DNA from: UBA11136 sp964482135 | GTDB taxonomy: Bacteria > Pseudomonadota > Alphaproteobacteria > UBA11136 | Assembly: GCA_964482135.1 (NCBI GenBank) | Contig: CAYZWF010000016.1 | Location: forward strand, 1-44,660 | Length of the DNA stretch: 44,660 nucleotides | Direction of reading: 5' to 3' | Shown here: positions 33,741-42,067 of the stretch, in pieces | Layout of the letters: each line of letters begins with the position of its first letter | How positions within the stretch are numbered: the stretch's first letter is position 1 | Made by a program: the position numbers and the translations under genes | The notes under the pieces: model-generated | What the model was told of the DNA's origin: nothing | Database searches by the model: none | What the model saw: only the letters and a program-made list of their open reading frames with translations

Positions 33741-34118
33741 TTAAACGGGGTGATAGGCTTCGAGCCGCTTCAGGGATTTTATAAGATCTTCCAGAAGCTT
33801 GGGAAAAGGACGGGTCAGGGTTTCCTTGCGGGCGATGAGGACAAAATCATATCCCGGCTTGGCGTGATCGGGGATAATTTTGGCCACCACGGCGCGAAGA
33901 CGGCGCCGTGCCCGGTTGCGCTCCACGGCGCCCCCCACTTTCTTGCTGGCGGTATACCCCACGCGTATGGGCATCTCTTTCTCCGTGGAGGCGTCGGCGG
34001 AATCATCTTTGCGGGTCATGGCCTGGAGAATCAGGCCAGGCGTCACCGATTTACAGCGCGCGGCTGCGATACGGAGAAAATCCGACCGCCGTTTGAGGCG
34101 CTCGATGACGGGAGGCAT
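33741..34118 (-). CDS. rnpA: Ribonuclease P protein component
   Basis: 125 residues. The conserved RNR helix (ERNRARRRLRAVV) and YTASKKVGGAV, together with FVLIARKETL, identify RnpA, which binds RNase P RNA for tRNA 5' maturation. There is an insert of about 14 residues before IRVGYTASKK. It lies five bases after rpmH, the universal pairing. Confidence 0.95.
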   Translation of the reverse strand: MPPVIERLKRRSDFLRIAAARCKSVTPGLILQAMTRKDDSADASTEKEMPIRVGYTASKKVGGAVERNRARRRLRAVVAKIIPDHAKPGYDFVLIARKETLTRPFPKLLEDLIKSLKRLEAYHPV

Positions 34119-34123
34119 GGGGT

Positions 34124-34258
34124 TCAGGCGGACAGGCGCTTGCGGCCCCTGGCACGGCGTCTTGCCAGCACCTTGCGGCCACCCACGGTGGCCATGCGGG
34201 AGCGGAAACCGTGGCGGCGCTTGCGAACGAGAACGCTTGGCTGATAGGTGCGTTTCAA
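34124..34258 (-). CDS. rpmH: 50S ribosomal protein L34
   Basis: 44 residues, too short to be picked up by long-ORF searches: KRTYQPSVLVRKRRHGFRSR followed by MATVGGRKVLARRRARGRKR and LSA. This is the complete, highly basic L34 sequence. The start codon is TTG (34258), with GGAG eight bases upstream; no ATG is in frame before it. A strong promoter lies at 34302-34330. It heads the rpmH-rnpA-yidD-yidC-engB run. Confidence 0.95.
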   Translation of the reverse strand: MKRTYQPSVLVRKRRHGFRSRMATVGGRKVLARRRARGRKRLSA

Positions 34259-34301
34259 GGGTCGACTCCGATAGGGATGGGGAGTTCAGGATAAGGACGG
34301 G

Positions 34302-34330
34302 TGTATAAGGTCTGGAGCCCGTGAAGTCAA
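34302..34330 (-). promoter_or_regulatory. rpmH promoter
   Basis: On the minus strand TTGACT (34330-34325), 17 bases, TATACA (34307-34302) is a near-consensus sigma-70 promoter about 45 bases upstream of the rpmH start. Confidence 0.75.
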
Positions 34331-34513
34331 TGTTACTCAGCGAGTAAATTTATTTGTAAATATCATGTTTTCTCACGGATTTAGAGCACTTCCTCACCCT
34401 CGTTTCACATAAAGGTGAATGGTTGGGAGCGGGCCGTTGTGCTTAAGTGAAAGAGAGCCGCTGCAGAGAACAGTCGAGCCGCGGATAGCTAAACAACCTG
34501 TCAGGAAAGAGTC

Positions 34514-35239
34514 GTGAACGTGGCGGAAAAGAGAATTCAGGGATTTTCCCTCACCGGGATGCTTCCCATCCTCGTACTTGGCGCTGGGCTGGTGACGTTT
34601 TTCCTGCTCGGCGGCGCGGAATACCTGGCCTTTGAGGCCTTCCGGGATAACCGCGGGCTGCTTCTGGATTTCGTGGAGCGCAACGGTTTTGTGGCCGTCC
34701 TCACCTATATGGCGGTGTATGCCGTGGCCATCGCCCTGTCCCTGCCCGGCGGCGCGGTGCTGACCCTCACCGGGGGGTTTCTCTTCGGTGTCCTTGGCGG
34801 CGGCGCCATCACGGTGGTGGGGGCGACCATCGGCGCCACGGTGCTGTTCCTGGCCGCGCGTATGGGGCTGGGCGAGCCATTGCGGGCGCGCGCCGGTCCG
34901 GCGGTGAAAAAGATCGAGGCGGAATTCCAGGAAAACGCCTGGAGCTATCTTCTGTTCCTGCGTCTGGTGCCCCTGTTCCCGTTCTGGATGGTCAATCTGG
35001 CCCTGGCCTTTCTCGGGGTGGAATTAAAGGTTTTCGTCATCACCACCATGGTCGGCATTATTCCGGGAACCTTCGTTTACGCCAGTCTCGGCAACGGGCT
35101 GGGCGTGATTCTCGACCAGGGCGGCAGCCCCGACATGGGTATTATTTTCCAGCCCGAAATTCTGCTGCCGCTGATCGGGCTTGCGGTGCTGGCGTTGATC
35201 CCCGTGGTTTACAAGCGGCTCAAGGCGCGCCAGAAATAA
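34514..35239 (+). CDS. TVP38/TMEM64-family (VTT domain) membrane protein
   Basis: 241 residues, GTG start with AGGAAAG upstream. TM helices include ILVLGAGLVTFFLLGG, LTYMAVYAVAIALSLPGGAVL and a C-terminal helix. The VTT/DedA core shows GGFLFGVLGGGAITVVGATIG, then FLRLVPLFPFWMVNLALAF and GIIPGTFVYASLGNGLG. These proteins act as lipid or small-solute transporters or scramblases. It is followed by a flavin oxidoreductase, a pairing seen in many proteobacteria. Its stop codon lies inside a triple repeat. Confidence 0.88.
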   Translation: MNVAEKRIQGFSLTGMLPILVLGAGLVTFFLLGGAEYLAFEAFRDNRGLLLDFVERNGFVAVLTYMAVYAVAIALSLPGGAVLTLTGGFLFGVLGGGAITVVGATIGATVLFLAARMGLGEPLRARAGPAVKKIEAEFQENAWSYLLFLRLVPLFPFWMVNLALAFLGVELKVFVITTMVGIIPGTFVYASLGNGLGVILDQGGSPDMGIIFQPEILLPLIGLAVLALIPVVYKRLKARQK

Positions 35240-35275
35240 GACCCCCCCAGAAATAAGACCCTCAGGAATAAGACT
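35231..35275. repeat. Triple repeat copying the stop codon between two genes
   Basis: CAGAAATAAGACC occurs at 35231 and 35248, and a shorter relative (CAGGAATAAGAC) at 35263. The first copy holds the TAA that ends the VTT gene, and each copy repeats that TAA. The last ends directly before the next ATG. Confidence 0.85.
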
Positions 35276-36706
35276 ATGGCGAATGAACCGATCCATACGG
35301 ACATCTGTGTTATCGGCGCCGGCTCCGGGGGCCTGAGCGTCGCCGCCGGGGCGGTACAGATGGGCGCCTCTACGGTGCTCATCGAAAAAGGCCTCATGGG
35401 GGGCGATTGCCTGAATTACGGCTGTGTGCCGTCGAAAGCCCTGCTCGCCGCGGCGCACGCCGCCGAAAATCTGCGTACGGCCGAGAAATTCGGCATTTCC
35501 ACCGGCGGACCGCCGGTGGTGGAGTTTTCCCGGGTTCACGATCACGTTGCCGGAGTCATCGCCGCTATCGCGCCCCATGATTCCCAGGAAAGGTTCGAGG
35601 AGTTGGGCGTCCAGGTAATCCGCAAGGCCGCCCGCTTTACCGGCCCCCGCGAGGTGACGGCGGGGGACCACGTCATCCGCGCCCGGCGTTTTGTCATCGC
35701 CACCGGCTCGTCTCCTCTGGTGCCGCCCATCGCCGGGCTCGACGCCACGCCTTTTCTCACCAATGAGACCCTGTTCGAACTCACAGCCACCCCGCAGCAT
35801 CTGATCATCATCGGCGGTGGTCCCATCGGCATGGAAATGGCCCAGGCCCACCGCAGGCTGGGCGCGCAGGTCAGCGTGGTGGAAATGGCGACCCTCCTGC
35901 CCCATGACGATCCCGAACTGGTGGCGGTGCTGCGCGAGAGGCTCACCAATGAAGGCGTGGCGCTGCATGAGGGCGTGACCGCGAACAAAGTAGAAGCCAC
36001 CGGCGGCGGAATCACCGTGGTGGTGGAAAAAGACGGCGCCGAACAGCGTATGGAAGGATCGCATCTTCTGGTGGCCGCGGGACGCCAAGCCAATGTGGAG
36101 GGGCTGGGACTGGAGGCGGCGGGAATCGAGTATTCGCCCAAGGGCATCACGGTGGACCGGCGGCTGCGCAGTTCCAACAAACGGGTTTTTGCCATCGGCG
36201 ATGTGACGGGCGGTTACCAGTTCACCCATATGGCCGGCTATGACGCCGGGATCGTGCTGCGCAACGCCCTCTTTCGTCTGCCCGCCAAGGTCAACACCAA
36301 CGCCGTGCCCTGGGTCACCTACAGCGACCCCGAGCTGGCCCATGTGGGTCTGACGGAATCCCAGGCTCGCGAAACATACGGCGACATAACCGTGCTGCGT
36401 AAACCCTTCGCCGAAAACGACCGCGCCCGGGCCGAAGGCGACAGCGACGGCCTGATCAAGGTGGTGACCACGAAAAAGGGCAAGATTCTGGGCGCGTCCA
36501 TGGTCGGCGCCGGCGCCGGAGAGATGATCCATATCTGGACGCTGGCCCTCTCCCAGGGGCTGAAAATCGGCGCCATGGCGGGATTTATCGCCCCTTATCC
36601 CACCCGCGGCGAGATCAGCAAACATGTGGCGGGCAGTTTCTTCACACCGAAGCTGTTTGGCCCCGGCACCCGCGCCCTGGTGCGGTTTCTCGGCCGCTTT
36701 GGATAA
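35276..36706 (+). CDS. FAD-dependent disulfide-oxidoreductase-like protein (mercuric reductase-like)
   Basis: 476 residues. An N-terminal FAD site (CVIGAGSGGLSVAAGAVQMG) is followed by the redox disulfide GGDCLNYGCVPSKALL (Cys45, Cys50). The NAD(P) site is IIIGGGPIGMEMAQAHRRLGA and the second FAD contact is VFAIGDVTGGYQFTHMA. The C-terminal dimer domain lacks the His-Pro-Thr-x-x-Glu active-site base of lipoamide dehydrogenases and reads APYPTRGEISKH instead. It may reduce a small disulfide or quinone-like partner, or serve the preceding membrane protein; the reaction is uncertain. No mer genes are near. Confidence 0.85.
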   Translation: MANEPIHTDICVIGAGSGGLSVAAGAVQMGASTVLIEKGLMGGDCLNYGCVPSKALLAAAHAAENLRTAEKFGISTGGPPVVEFSRVHDHVAGVIAAIAPHDSQERFEELGVQVIRKAARFTGPREVTAGDHVIRARRFVIATGSSPLVPPIAGLDATPFLTNETLFELTATPQHLIIIGGGPIGMEMAQAHRRLGAQVSVVEMATLLPHDDPELVAVLRERLTNEGVALHEGVTANKVEATGGGITVVVEKDGAEQRMEGSHLLVAAGRQANVEGLGLEAAGIEYSPKGITVDRRLRSSNKRVFAIGDVTGGYQFTHMAGYDAGIVLRNALFRLPAKVNTNAVPWVTYSDPELAHVGLTESQARETYGDITVLRKPFAENDRARAEGDSDGLIKVVTTKKGKILGASMVGAGAGEMIHIWTLALSQGLKIGAMAGFIAPYPTRGEISKHVAGSFFTPKLFGPGTRALVRFLGRFG

Positions 36707-36769
36707 GCAGCCTTGAGCCAATTTAGATAAGCAGCCCCGGGCCGGTTTGGATCAACAGCCACGAAAGGG
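36698..36769. repeat. Triple 24-bp repeat after the flavoprotein gene
   Basis: A 24-bp unit beginning TTTGGATAAGCAGCC (36698-36721) is followed by two diverged copies (36722-36745, 36746-36769). The first copy contains the last codons and TAA of the flavoprotein gene. Confidence 0.85.
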
Positions 36770-36783
36770 GTAATCTGACCGCC

Positions 36784-38214
36784 ATGCGTGAGTCCAAACC
36801 CCTGCGACCTCCTTTCGGCCGCGGCCTTTCGGCCCGGCTGCTGCTGTTGACCATCTTCTTCGTCATGCTCAGCGAGGTGGCCGTCTACGCGCCGTCCATC
36901 GCCCGTTTCCGCGAACGCTATCTCGAGGAACGCATCGCCACCGCCCATGTGGCCATCCTCGCCCTGGAGGCCACCCCCGACCACATGGTGAGCGAGGAAC
37001 TGGCCATGGAGCTTCTCGAACATGCCGGGGCCTATGGCATCGTTAAAAGCGGTCCCGGTCCGGTAAAGCTCATGCTTTCCGAGGCCAGCCCGCCCATGGC
37101 CGATCTTTACGTGGACCTTCGCGCGGGAATGCCGCTTGGCCTCATGGGCGATGCCTTCGAAACCCTCATCCAGGAGGAAAACCGCGTCTTGCGGGTGGAA
37201 GGCTATTCCACCAAACAGCCCGACGCCTTTCTTGAAATCATTATCGACGAAACCCCCATGCGTGACGCCATGTACGGCTATTCGGGACGGGTTCTCGGCC
37301 TTTCCATCATTATCGCCATGGTTACCGCGGCGCTGGTCTATGCCAGCCTGCAATGGCTGCTGGTGGCGCCCATGCGCCGTCTCACCGGGAACATGATTTC
37401 CTTCCAGGACGATCCCGAGGACATTTCCCGGGTGGTGGTGCCGGAAAAGCGCAGCGACGAAATCGGCATGGCCCAGCGCGTTCTCGCCCATATGCAGACC
37501 GACCTCCACGCTGCCCTGGGCCAGAAGGCGCGGCTGGCGGCGCTGGGCGAAGCCGTGGCCAAGGTCAACCACGACCTGCGTAACATCCTCGCCACCGCCT
37601 CCCTGAAGGTGGAACAGCTTTCGGGAAGCGATGATCCCAAGGTGCGCGCCGCCACGCCGATCCTCTTCGAGACCATCGACCGCGCCGTGGATTTATGCCG
37701 CCGCACCCTCGACTTCGCGCGCGCCAAGGGCCCGAAGCTCCGGCCCAGCGTCTTCTCCCTCCATGACTTCATCGCCGAATGTTTCGCAACTCTGGAAATG
37801 GAATCGGAAGAAAAGGTGGTATGGAAAAACGCCGTGCCCAAAGACCTGATGGTGGATGCCGATCACGGCCAGCTGTTCCGGGTGTTCACCAATCTCGGCC
37901 GTAACGCCGTGGAGGCCGGGGCCTCGCGGGTGGAGGTCAGCGCCGAGGTAAGAGACGGCAACACCGCCATTACCGTTTCCGATAACGGGCCGGGTCTGCC
38001 CGACGATCTGCGCGAAAGGCTCTATCGTCCCTTCACCGGGTCGGGAAGGGAAGGCGGAATGGGGCTGGGGCTGGCCATCGTCCGCGATATCATGCGCGCC
38101 CATGGCGGTGACGTGGGATTACAGGAATCCAGCGATCAGGGCACCACCTTCCTGCTGTTGCTGCCTTTGTCGGGCGGCGGGGAGGCCAAGGACGCCACCA
38201 ACACTGCCGCCTGA
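36784..38214 (+). CDS. Sensor histidine kinase (orphan)
   Basis: 476 residues. TM1 (residues 17-37), an extracytoplasmic sensor region (about 40-165), TM2 (LGLSIIIAMVTAALVYASL), HAMP (about 190-245), a HisKA domain with phospho-acceptor His263 in VNHDLRNILA, and an HATPase domain with NLGRNAVEAGA, DNGPGLP and GMGLGLAIV. It should autophosphorylate and signal to a response regulator, but none is encoded nearby. The H-box has Asn-His-Asp instead of the usual Ser-His-Glu, which also occurs in a subgroup of alphaproteobacterial kinases. Confidence 0.9.
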   Translation: MRESKPLRPPFGRGLSARLLLLTIFFVMLSEVAVYAPSIARFRERYLEERIATAHVAILALEATPDHMVSEELAMELLEHAGAYGIVKSGPGPVKLMLSEASPPMADLYVDLRAGMPLGLMGDAFETLIQEENRVLRVEGYSTKQPDAFLEIIIDETPMRDAMYGYSGRVLGLSIIIAMVTAALVYASLQWLLVAPMRRLTGNMISFQDDPEDISRVVVPEKRSDEIGMAQRVLAHMQTDLHAALGQKARLAALGEAVAKVNHDLRNILATASLKVEQLSGSDDPKVRAATPILFETIDRAVDLCRRTLDFARAKGPKLRPSVFSLHDFIAECFATLEMESEEKVVWKNAVPKDLMVDADHGQLFRVFTNLGRNAVEAGASRVEVSAEVRDGNTAITVSDNGPGLPDDLRERLYRPFTGSGREGGMGLGLAIVRDIMRAHGGDVGLQESSDQGTTFLLLLPLSGGGEAKDATNTAA

Positions 38215-38245
38215 CCGGCCCTCTACAGGTCTCCCCAGAATTTCA

Positions 38246-39121
38246 TTACTTTGACGTGTCTACCTCTGCCGTAGCTCGCGGCAGCTTTTCCGCTATGTCG
38301 TTACTTAAAAACCAGCAGGCAGATGCAATTTCGTGAAATTCGGCTGCATCAAAAACAATGCGTTCGCCTATTTTATAAATTCGTTCCCTACTAACGCGTT
38401 TAATTTCGATGAGCTGGCCCTTTTCAACACGCATGTTCGGCTTCAATTCGATTTCATCACCGTCTTTCTCAGAAAAGATCCTAAGTCTGGGCAAAATCAG
38501 ACGCAGTAATTTGTTCTGATGGTTGACATCATCGGCTGTAACAATACCGTCTCGGTGTTCAAGGCAGTTTCTCACTTTCTGAAGTGACAGAAACTCTTCC
38601 TCGAAACTTAGGCCGTCCTTAAGTTCCTTATTAATACTAGCCAAGAGGGTGGAAAAATTCATCTTGTTGGCGCGCTTGCGAATGGCCTCAATTTTACCCT
38701 TCGTTGTCTTGCCGGGGAAGGTTTTGAATAACCCGATGTAAAGAAACGCCCCTTCCAAAGATTCCCGAACACCGCGCGCGATGTCCTGAAAACCCTTATT
38801 TAGAAGCCAGTTTGCGTAAGCAGCTTTTATCTGTTCCTTACTTTCCAAAGGCCCATCAAATTCCCATTGATGAAGGGCTCCCGGAATGTCTGGTGGATTT
38901 TCAATATCAGTGTTCTCTGGTGCTGCTAAGGAAATGGCAACAATTTCGCAGGTGGTTCTCATGACTTTTAACGCAGGTGCAATTACGTCATTAGGACTGA
39001 GTATTATACGAGCATTTCGGGCGCCATCAGCCATTCCTGTGGTATCCGTCTGGTCCTTACCTGAAATCTGATTTGGCAAATATCTCTCCACGTTTAGGCA
39101 AGTAGACATTATAGCAGTCAC
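38246..39121 (-). CDS. Protein of unknown function with HEPN-like RN(x3)H motif
   Basis: Up to 291 residues, mostly helical. Three starts are possible: GTG 39121, ATG 39109, and TTG 39079, which has GGAGAG four bases upstream. A TATAAT overlaps the first two. The stretch SLQKVRNCLEHRDGIV fits the R-N-x-x-x-H signature of HEPN ribonucleases found in toxins and defence proteins, and lies in a helix after FSTLLASINKELKDGLSFEEEF, as in that fold. The C-terminus looks like a small beta-domain (NMRVEKGQLIEIKRVSRERIYKIGERI). The gene is much richer in A/T than its neighbours and stands alone, which suggests transfer. A defence role is inference only. Confidence 0.6.
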   Translation of the reverse strand: MTAIMSTCLNVERYLPNQISGKDQTDTTGMADGARNARIILSPNDVIAPALKVMRTTCEIVAISLAAPENTDIENPPDIPGALHQWEFDGPLESKEQIKAAYANWLLNKGFQDIARGVRESLEGAFLYIGLFKTFPGKTTKGKIEAIRKRANKMNFSTLLASINKELKDGLSFEEEFLSLQKVRNCLEHRDGIVTADDVNHQNKLLRLILPRLRIFSEKDGDEIELKPNMRVEKGQLIEIKRVSRERIYKIGERIVFDAAEFHEIASACWFLSNDIAEKLPRATAEVDTSK

Positions 39122-39159
39122 ATGCCCCCAATCCCCCTTAATCCCTCTTTAATCTCCCA

Positions 39160-40944
39160 CTAGTCTCCCAGGGCCACGCCCTCGCGGCGGGGATCGGCGC
39201 CGCCCAGAAGACCGCCCGGCGTCACCTGGATACCGTGCAGGCCGCTGGTCATGGGCCGTATTGCCACCCTATGGCCCATACGCGTCAGCTCGTAGTCCAG
39301 GGCCTCCAGGGGCGTTCCTTTCTCGATCACGGTGACATGGGCGCGGCTGGCGTGATGGGGCAGGTTGATGGCCTGCTGGATGTCGCGCCCCTGGTCGAGC
39401 ACCGCCACCACGGTTTTCAAGACATAAGAAATGATGCTGGTTCCCCCTGGCGACCCCAGCACCAGAACCAGTTCGCCTTTTTCGTCAAAAACCAGGGTCG
39501 GGGCCATGGAGCTCAAGGGGCGCTTGCCCGGCGCCACCCGGTTGGCCACCTCTTTTCCCGCCATTTTGGGGCGGAAGGAAAAATCGGTGAGCTGGTTATT
39601 GAGCAGAAAGCCATCCACCATGAGGCGCGAGCCAAAGGCGTTTTCGATGCTCGAGGTCAGGGCCACGGCGTTGCCGTCCCCGTCGATGACGCTGAGATGG
39701 GTGGTGGAGGGGCGCTCCATGGCCTCCCCCGGCGCCAGGTTAAGCCGTTGCGAGGAATTGGGCATGATGCCCGGAGATACCTCGTCCATGGTCTCGTGGG
39801 GCGAGATAAGGCCGGCGCGCGCCGCCAGATAGCCGGGGTCGAGCAGTTCTTCCCGTGGCACCGCCACGAAATCGGGATCGGCGATGAAGGTGTTGCGGTC
39901 GGCGAAAGCCAGCCGCATGGCCTCACTCAAAAGATGCACCGTTTTCGCGCCGTCCGGCTCCAGTGCCGCCAGATCGAAGGAGTCGAGAATGCCCAGAGCC
40001 TGCAACAGGGTGATGCCGCCGGAAGAAGGCGGCGGCATGCCACAGACCCGCCAGCGCCGGTAGGGGCGGCAAATAACAGAACGCTCCTTGGCCTCATAGT
40101 CGGCCATATCGGCCAAAGAAAGAGTCCCCGGATTATTCGCCTCGCGCACCGCCGCCGTCACGTCTTGTGCCAGCCAGCCGTCATAGAAGACCCCGGCGCC
40201 ATCTCGGGCGATGGCTCGAAAGGCGCGGGCCAGGGGCCTGTTTGTCCGTGTCTCTCCCACCGCCAGGGGGGCACCATCGGGGCTGTAGAAATAGCCCTTC
40301 GCGGTGGCAGACTGGCGCAGATATGTGTCCCCGGCGATCAGACCGTGAAGACGTGGCGAGACGGCAAACCCCGTCTCCGCCAGTTGGATGGCGGGGGCGA
40401 ACAGCGACTCCCAGGAAAGCCTGCCATGGCGCTCATGAACCAGTTCCAGCATCCGCAACAGCCCCGGAACGCCTACCGATTTGCCGCCCACCACGGCCTC
40501 GAAGAACTTCTGCGGCTGGCCCAGAAGGTCGAGGAACATTCCCGCCGTGGCTCCCGCCGGGGCGCTCTCGCGCCCGTCATAGGCGGCGACTTTTTCACTG
40601 GCGGAGTCGTAATGGAGCAGGAACCCGCCGCCGCCGATGCCCGAGGATTGGGGCTCCACAAGATTGAGCACCATCTGCATGGCGATGGCCGCGTCCACGG
40701 CGCTGCCGCCCCAGCGCAGGATGTGGCGTCCCGCGGCGGCTGCATGGGGGTTGGCCGCCGCCACCATGAACTGGGTTCCCCGGACTGCCGCCGCTCCGTC
40801 AGAGACGCCGGTGGCGGCCTCGGGCTGGGCGCGGCCGTTCCCTGGCGCGGGAGCACAGCCGTACAGGAACAAAATGCCGAGAAAAGAGAAGAAACAGGAA
40901 CGCAACATATGCCCCAAGTTCACCATATCTTGGGAGAAAATCAT
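39160..40944 (-). CDS. ggt: Gamma-glutamyltransferase, lipoprotein
   Basis: 594 residues from ATG 40944, with AGGGAG four bases upstream. A lipobox (GILFLYGC, Cys30) predicts lipid anchoring. The Ntn-hydrolase signature is clear: SAVDAAIAMQMVLNLVEPQSSGIGGGGFLLHYD, YDGRESAP and, at the autocleavage site, ERPSTTHLSVIDGDGNAVALT, where the second Thr becomes the nucleophile of the small subunit. GSPGGTSIISYVLKTVV completes it. It cleaves or transfers the gamma-glutamyl group of glutathione in the periplasm. Lipidation of GGT is less usual than a plain signal peptide. Confidence 0.93.
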   Translation of the reverse strand: MIFSQDMVNLGHMLRSCFFSFLGILFLYGCAPAPGNGRAQPEAATGVSDGAAAVRGTQFMVAAANPHAAAAGRHILRWGGSAVDAAIAMQMVLNLVEPQSSGIGGGGFLLHYDSASEKVAAYDGRESAPAGATAGMFLDLLGQPQKFFEAVVGGKSVGVPGLLRMLELVHERHGRLSWESLFAPAIQLAETGFAVSPRLHGLIAGDTYLRQSATAKGYFYSPDGAPLAVGETRTNRPLARAFRAIARDGAGVFYDGWLAQDVTAAVREANNPGTLSLADMADYEAKERSVICRPYRRWRVCGMPPPSSGGITLLQALGILDSFDLAALEPDGAKTVHLLSEAMRLAFADRNTFIADPDFVAVPREELLDPGYLAARAGLISPHETMDEVSPGIMPNSSQRLNLAPGEAMERPSTTHLSVIDGDGNAVALTSSIENAFGSRLMVDGFLLNNQLTDFSFRPKMAGKEVANRVAPGKRPLSSMAPTLVFDEKGELVLVLGSPGGTSIISYVLKTVVAVLDQGRDIQQAINLPHHASRAHVTVIEKGTPLEALDYELTRMGHRVAIRPMTSGLHGIQVTPGGLLGGADPRREGVALGD

Positions 40945-41165
40945 AATACTCCCTTGAATGCGCTTTTCTCCGACGCCACCTCTCCCTCTGACTCTGTGGA
41001 GGCGGAACGAGGCCGCCACAGCCGGGTTTGGCGAGAGACTTTGCCCCGTGGAGGGAATGCAGTATAACTCTTCTTCTGCGTTTTGTTGCGGCGCACAACA
41101 TTCCCCGGGCCGCAGCAGGGGGGCCGCAACCACCGCCGGGATTGGTGTCGAGGAGAAACAGGCCA

Positions 41166-42026
41166 GTGAGCACTCTTAGCCGCGTAAACCGTATTTCCGT
41201 GCCCCATATTCAGGCCCGCAAGGGCGCCGAGCCGGTGGTCTGTCTGACCGCCTATACCACCCCCATGGCGAAACAGGTGGACCCCCATACGGACCTGATC
41301 CTGGTGGGGGATTCCCTGGGCATGGTGCTCTACGGCTTCAAGACCACCCTGCCGGTGACGCTGGACATGATGATCGCCCATGGCGCCGCCGTCATGCGCG
41401 GATCATCACAGGCCTGCGTGATTATCGACCTTCCCTTCGGCACCTATCATGAATCCCCGGAACAGGCCTTTCGCAACGCCTCGCGGGCGATGACGGAAAC
41501 CGGCGCCAGCGGGGTAAAGCTGGAGGGCGGGGTGGAAATGGCCGAGACCATCGCCTTTCTCACCCGCCGTCATATTCCGGTTCTCGCCCATATCGGGGTC
41601 ATGCCGCAATCGGTGAACCAGACCGGCGGCTACCGGGCGCGCGGTAAAGACGACGAAGATGCCGAGCGTATCATCGCCGACGCCAAGGCCGTGGCCGATG
41701 CCGGGGCCTTCGCCGTGGTCATCGAAAGCACCTGGGAGCCGGTGGCCCGTGACATCACCTCCCGGCTGTCCATTCCCACCATCGGCATCGGCGCCTCCAA
41801 TGCCTGTGACGGCCAGATTCTCGTGACCGAGGACATGGTGGGGCTGTTTTCCGACTTCACGCCCAAATTCGTCAAACGCTATGGCGATCTCGGCGAGGAA
41901 ATCTCCACCCACGCGGCGGCCTATGCCGCCGATGTGCGGTCACGGCGCTTTCCCGGTCCCGAACACTGTTTCGGCGCCGACAAGGGAAAGGCGAAGGTGA
42001 CCACCGTCCGCCGCAAGGCCGTTTAG
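41166..42026 (+). CDS. panB: 3-methyl-2-oxobutanoate hydroxymethyltransferase
   Basis: 286 residues from GTG 41166, with GGAG nine bases upstream. Family blocks are VVCLTAYTTPMAKQVD, LVGDSLGMVLYG (metal Asp), DLPFGTYHESPEQAF, VKLEGGVEMAET, AHIGVMPQSVNQTGGYRARG, IESTWEPVARDITSRLSIPT and GIGASNACDGQILV. It makes ketopantoate, the first committed step of pantothenate and CoA synthesis. It is followed 41 bases later by panC. Confidence 0.95.
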   Translation: MSTLSRVNRISVPHIQARKGAEPVVCLTAYTTPMAKQVDPHTDLILVGDSLGMVLYGFKTTLPVTLDMMIAHGAAVMRGSSQACVIIDLPFGTYHESPEQAFRNASRAMTETGASGVKLEGGVEMAETIAFLTRRHIPVLAHIGVMPQSVNQTGGYRARGKDDEDAERIIADAKAVADAGAFAVVIESTWEPVARDITSRLSIPTIGIGASNACDGQILVTEDMVGLFSDFTPKFVKRYGDLGEEISTHAAAYAADVRSRRFPGPEHCFGADKGKAKVTTVRRKAV

Positions 42027-42067
42027 GACACTTTCCAGTTTCAAGGGGTCTCTGAAAGGATGGCGCA

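Noticed and set aside
34259..34513. Replication origin next to rpmH
   Set aside because: No dnaA gene or DnaA-box cluster is visible; the region holds the rpmH promoter and otherwise unremarkable sequence.
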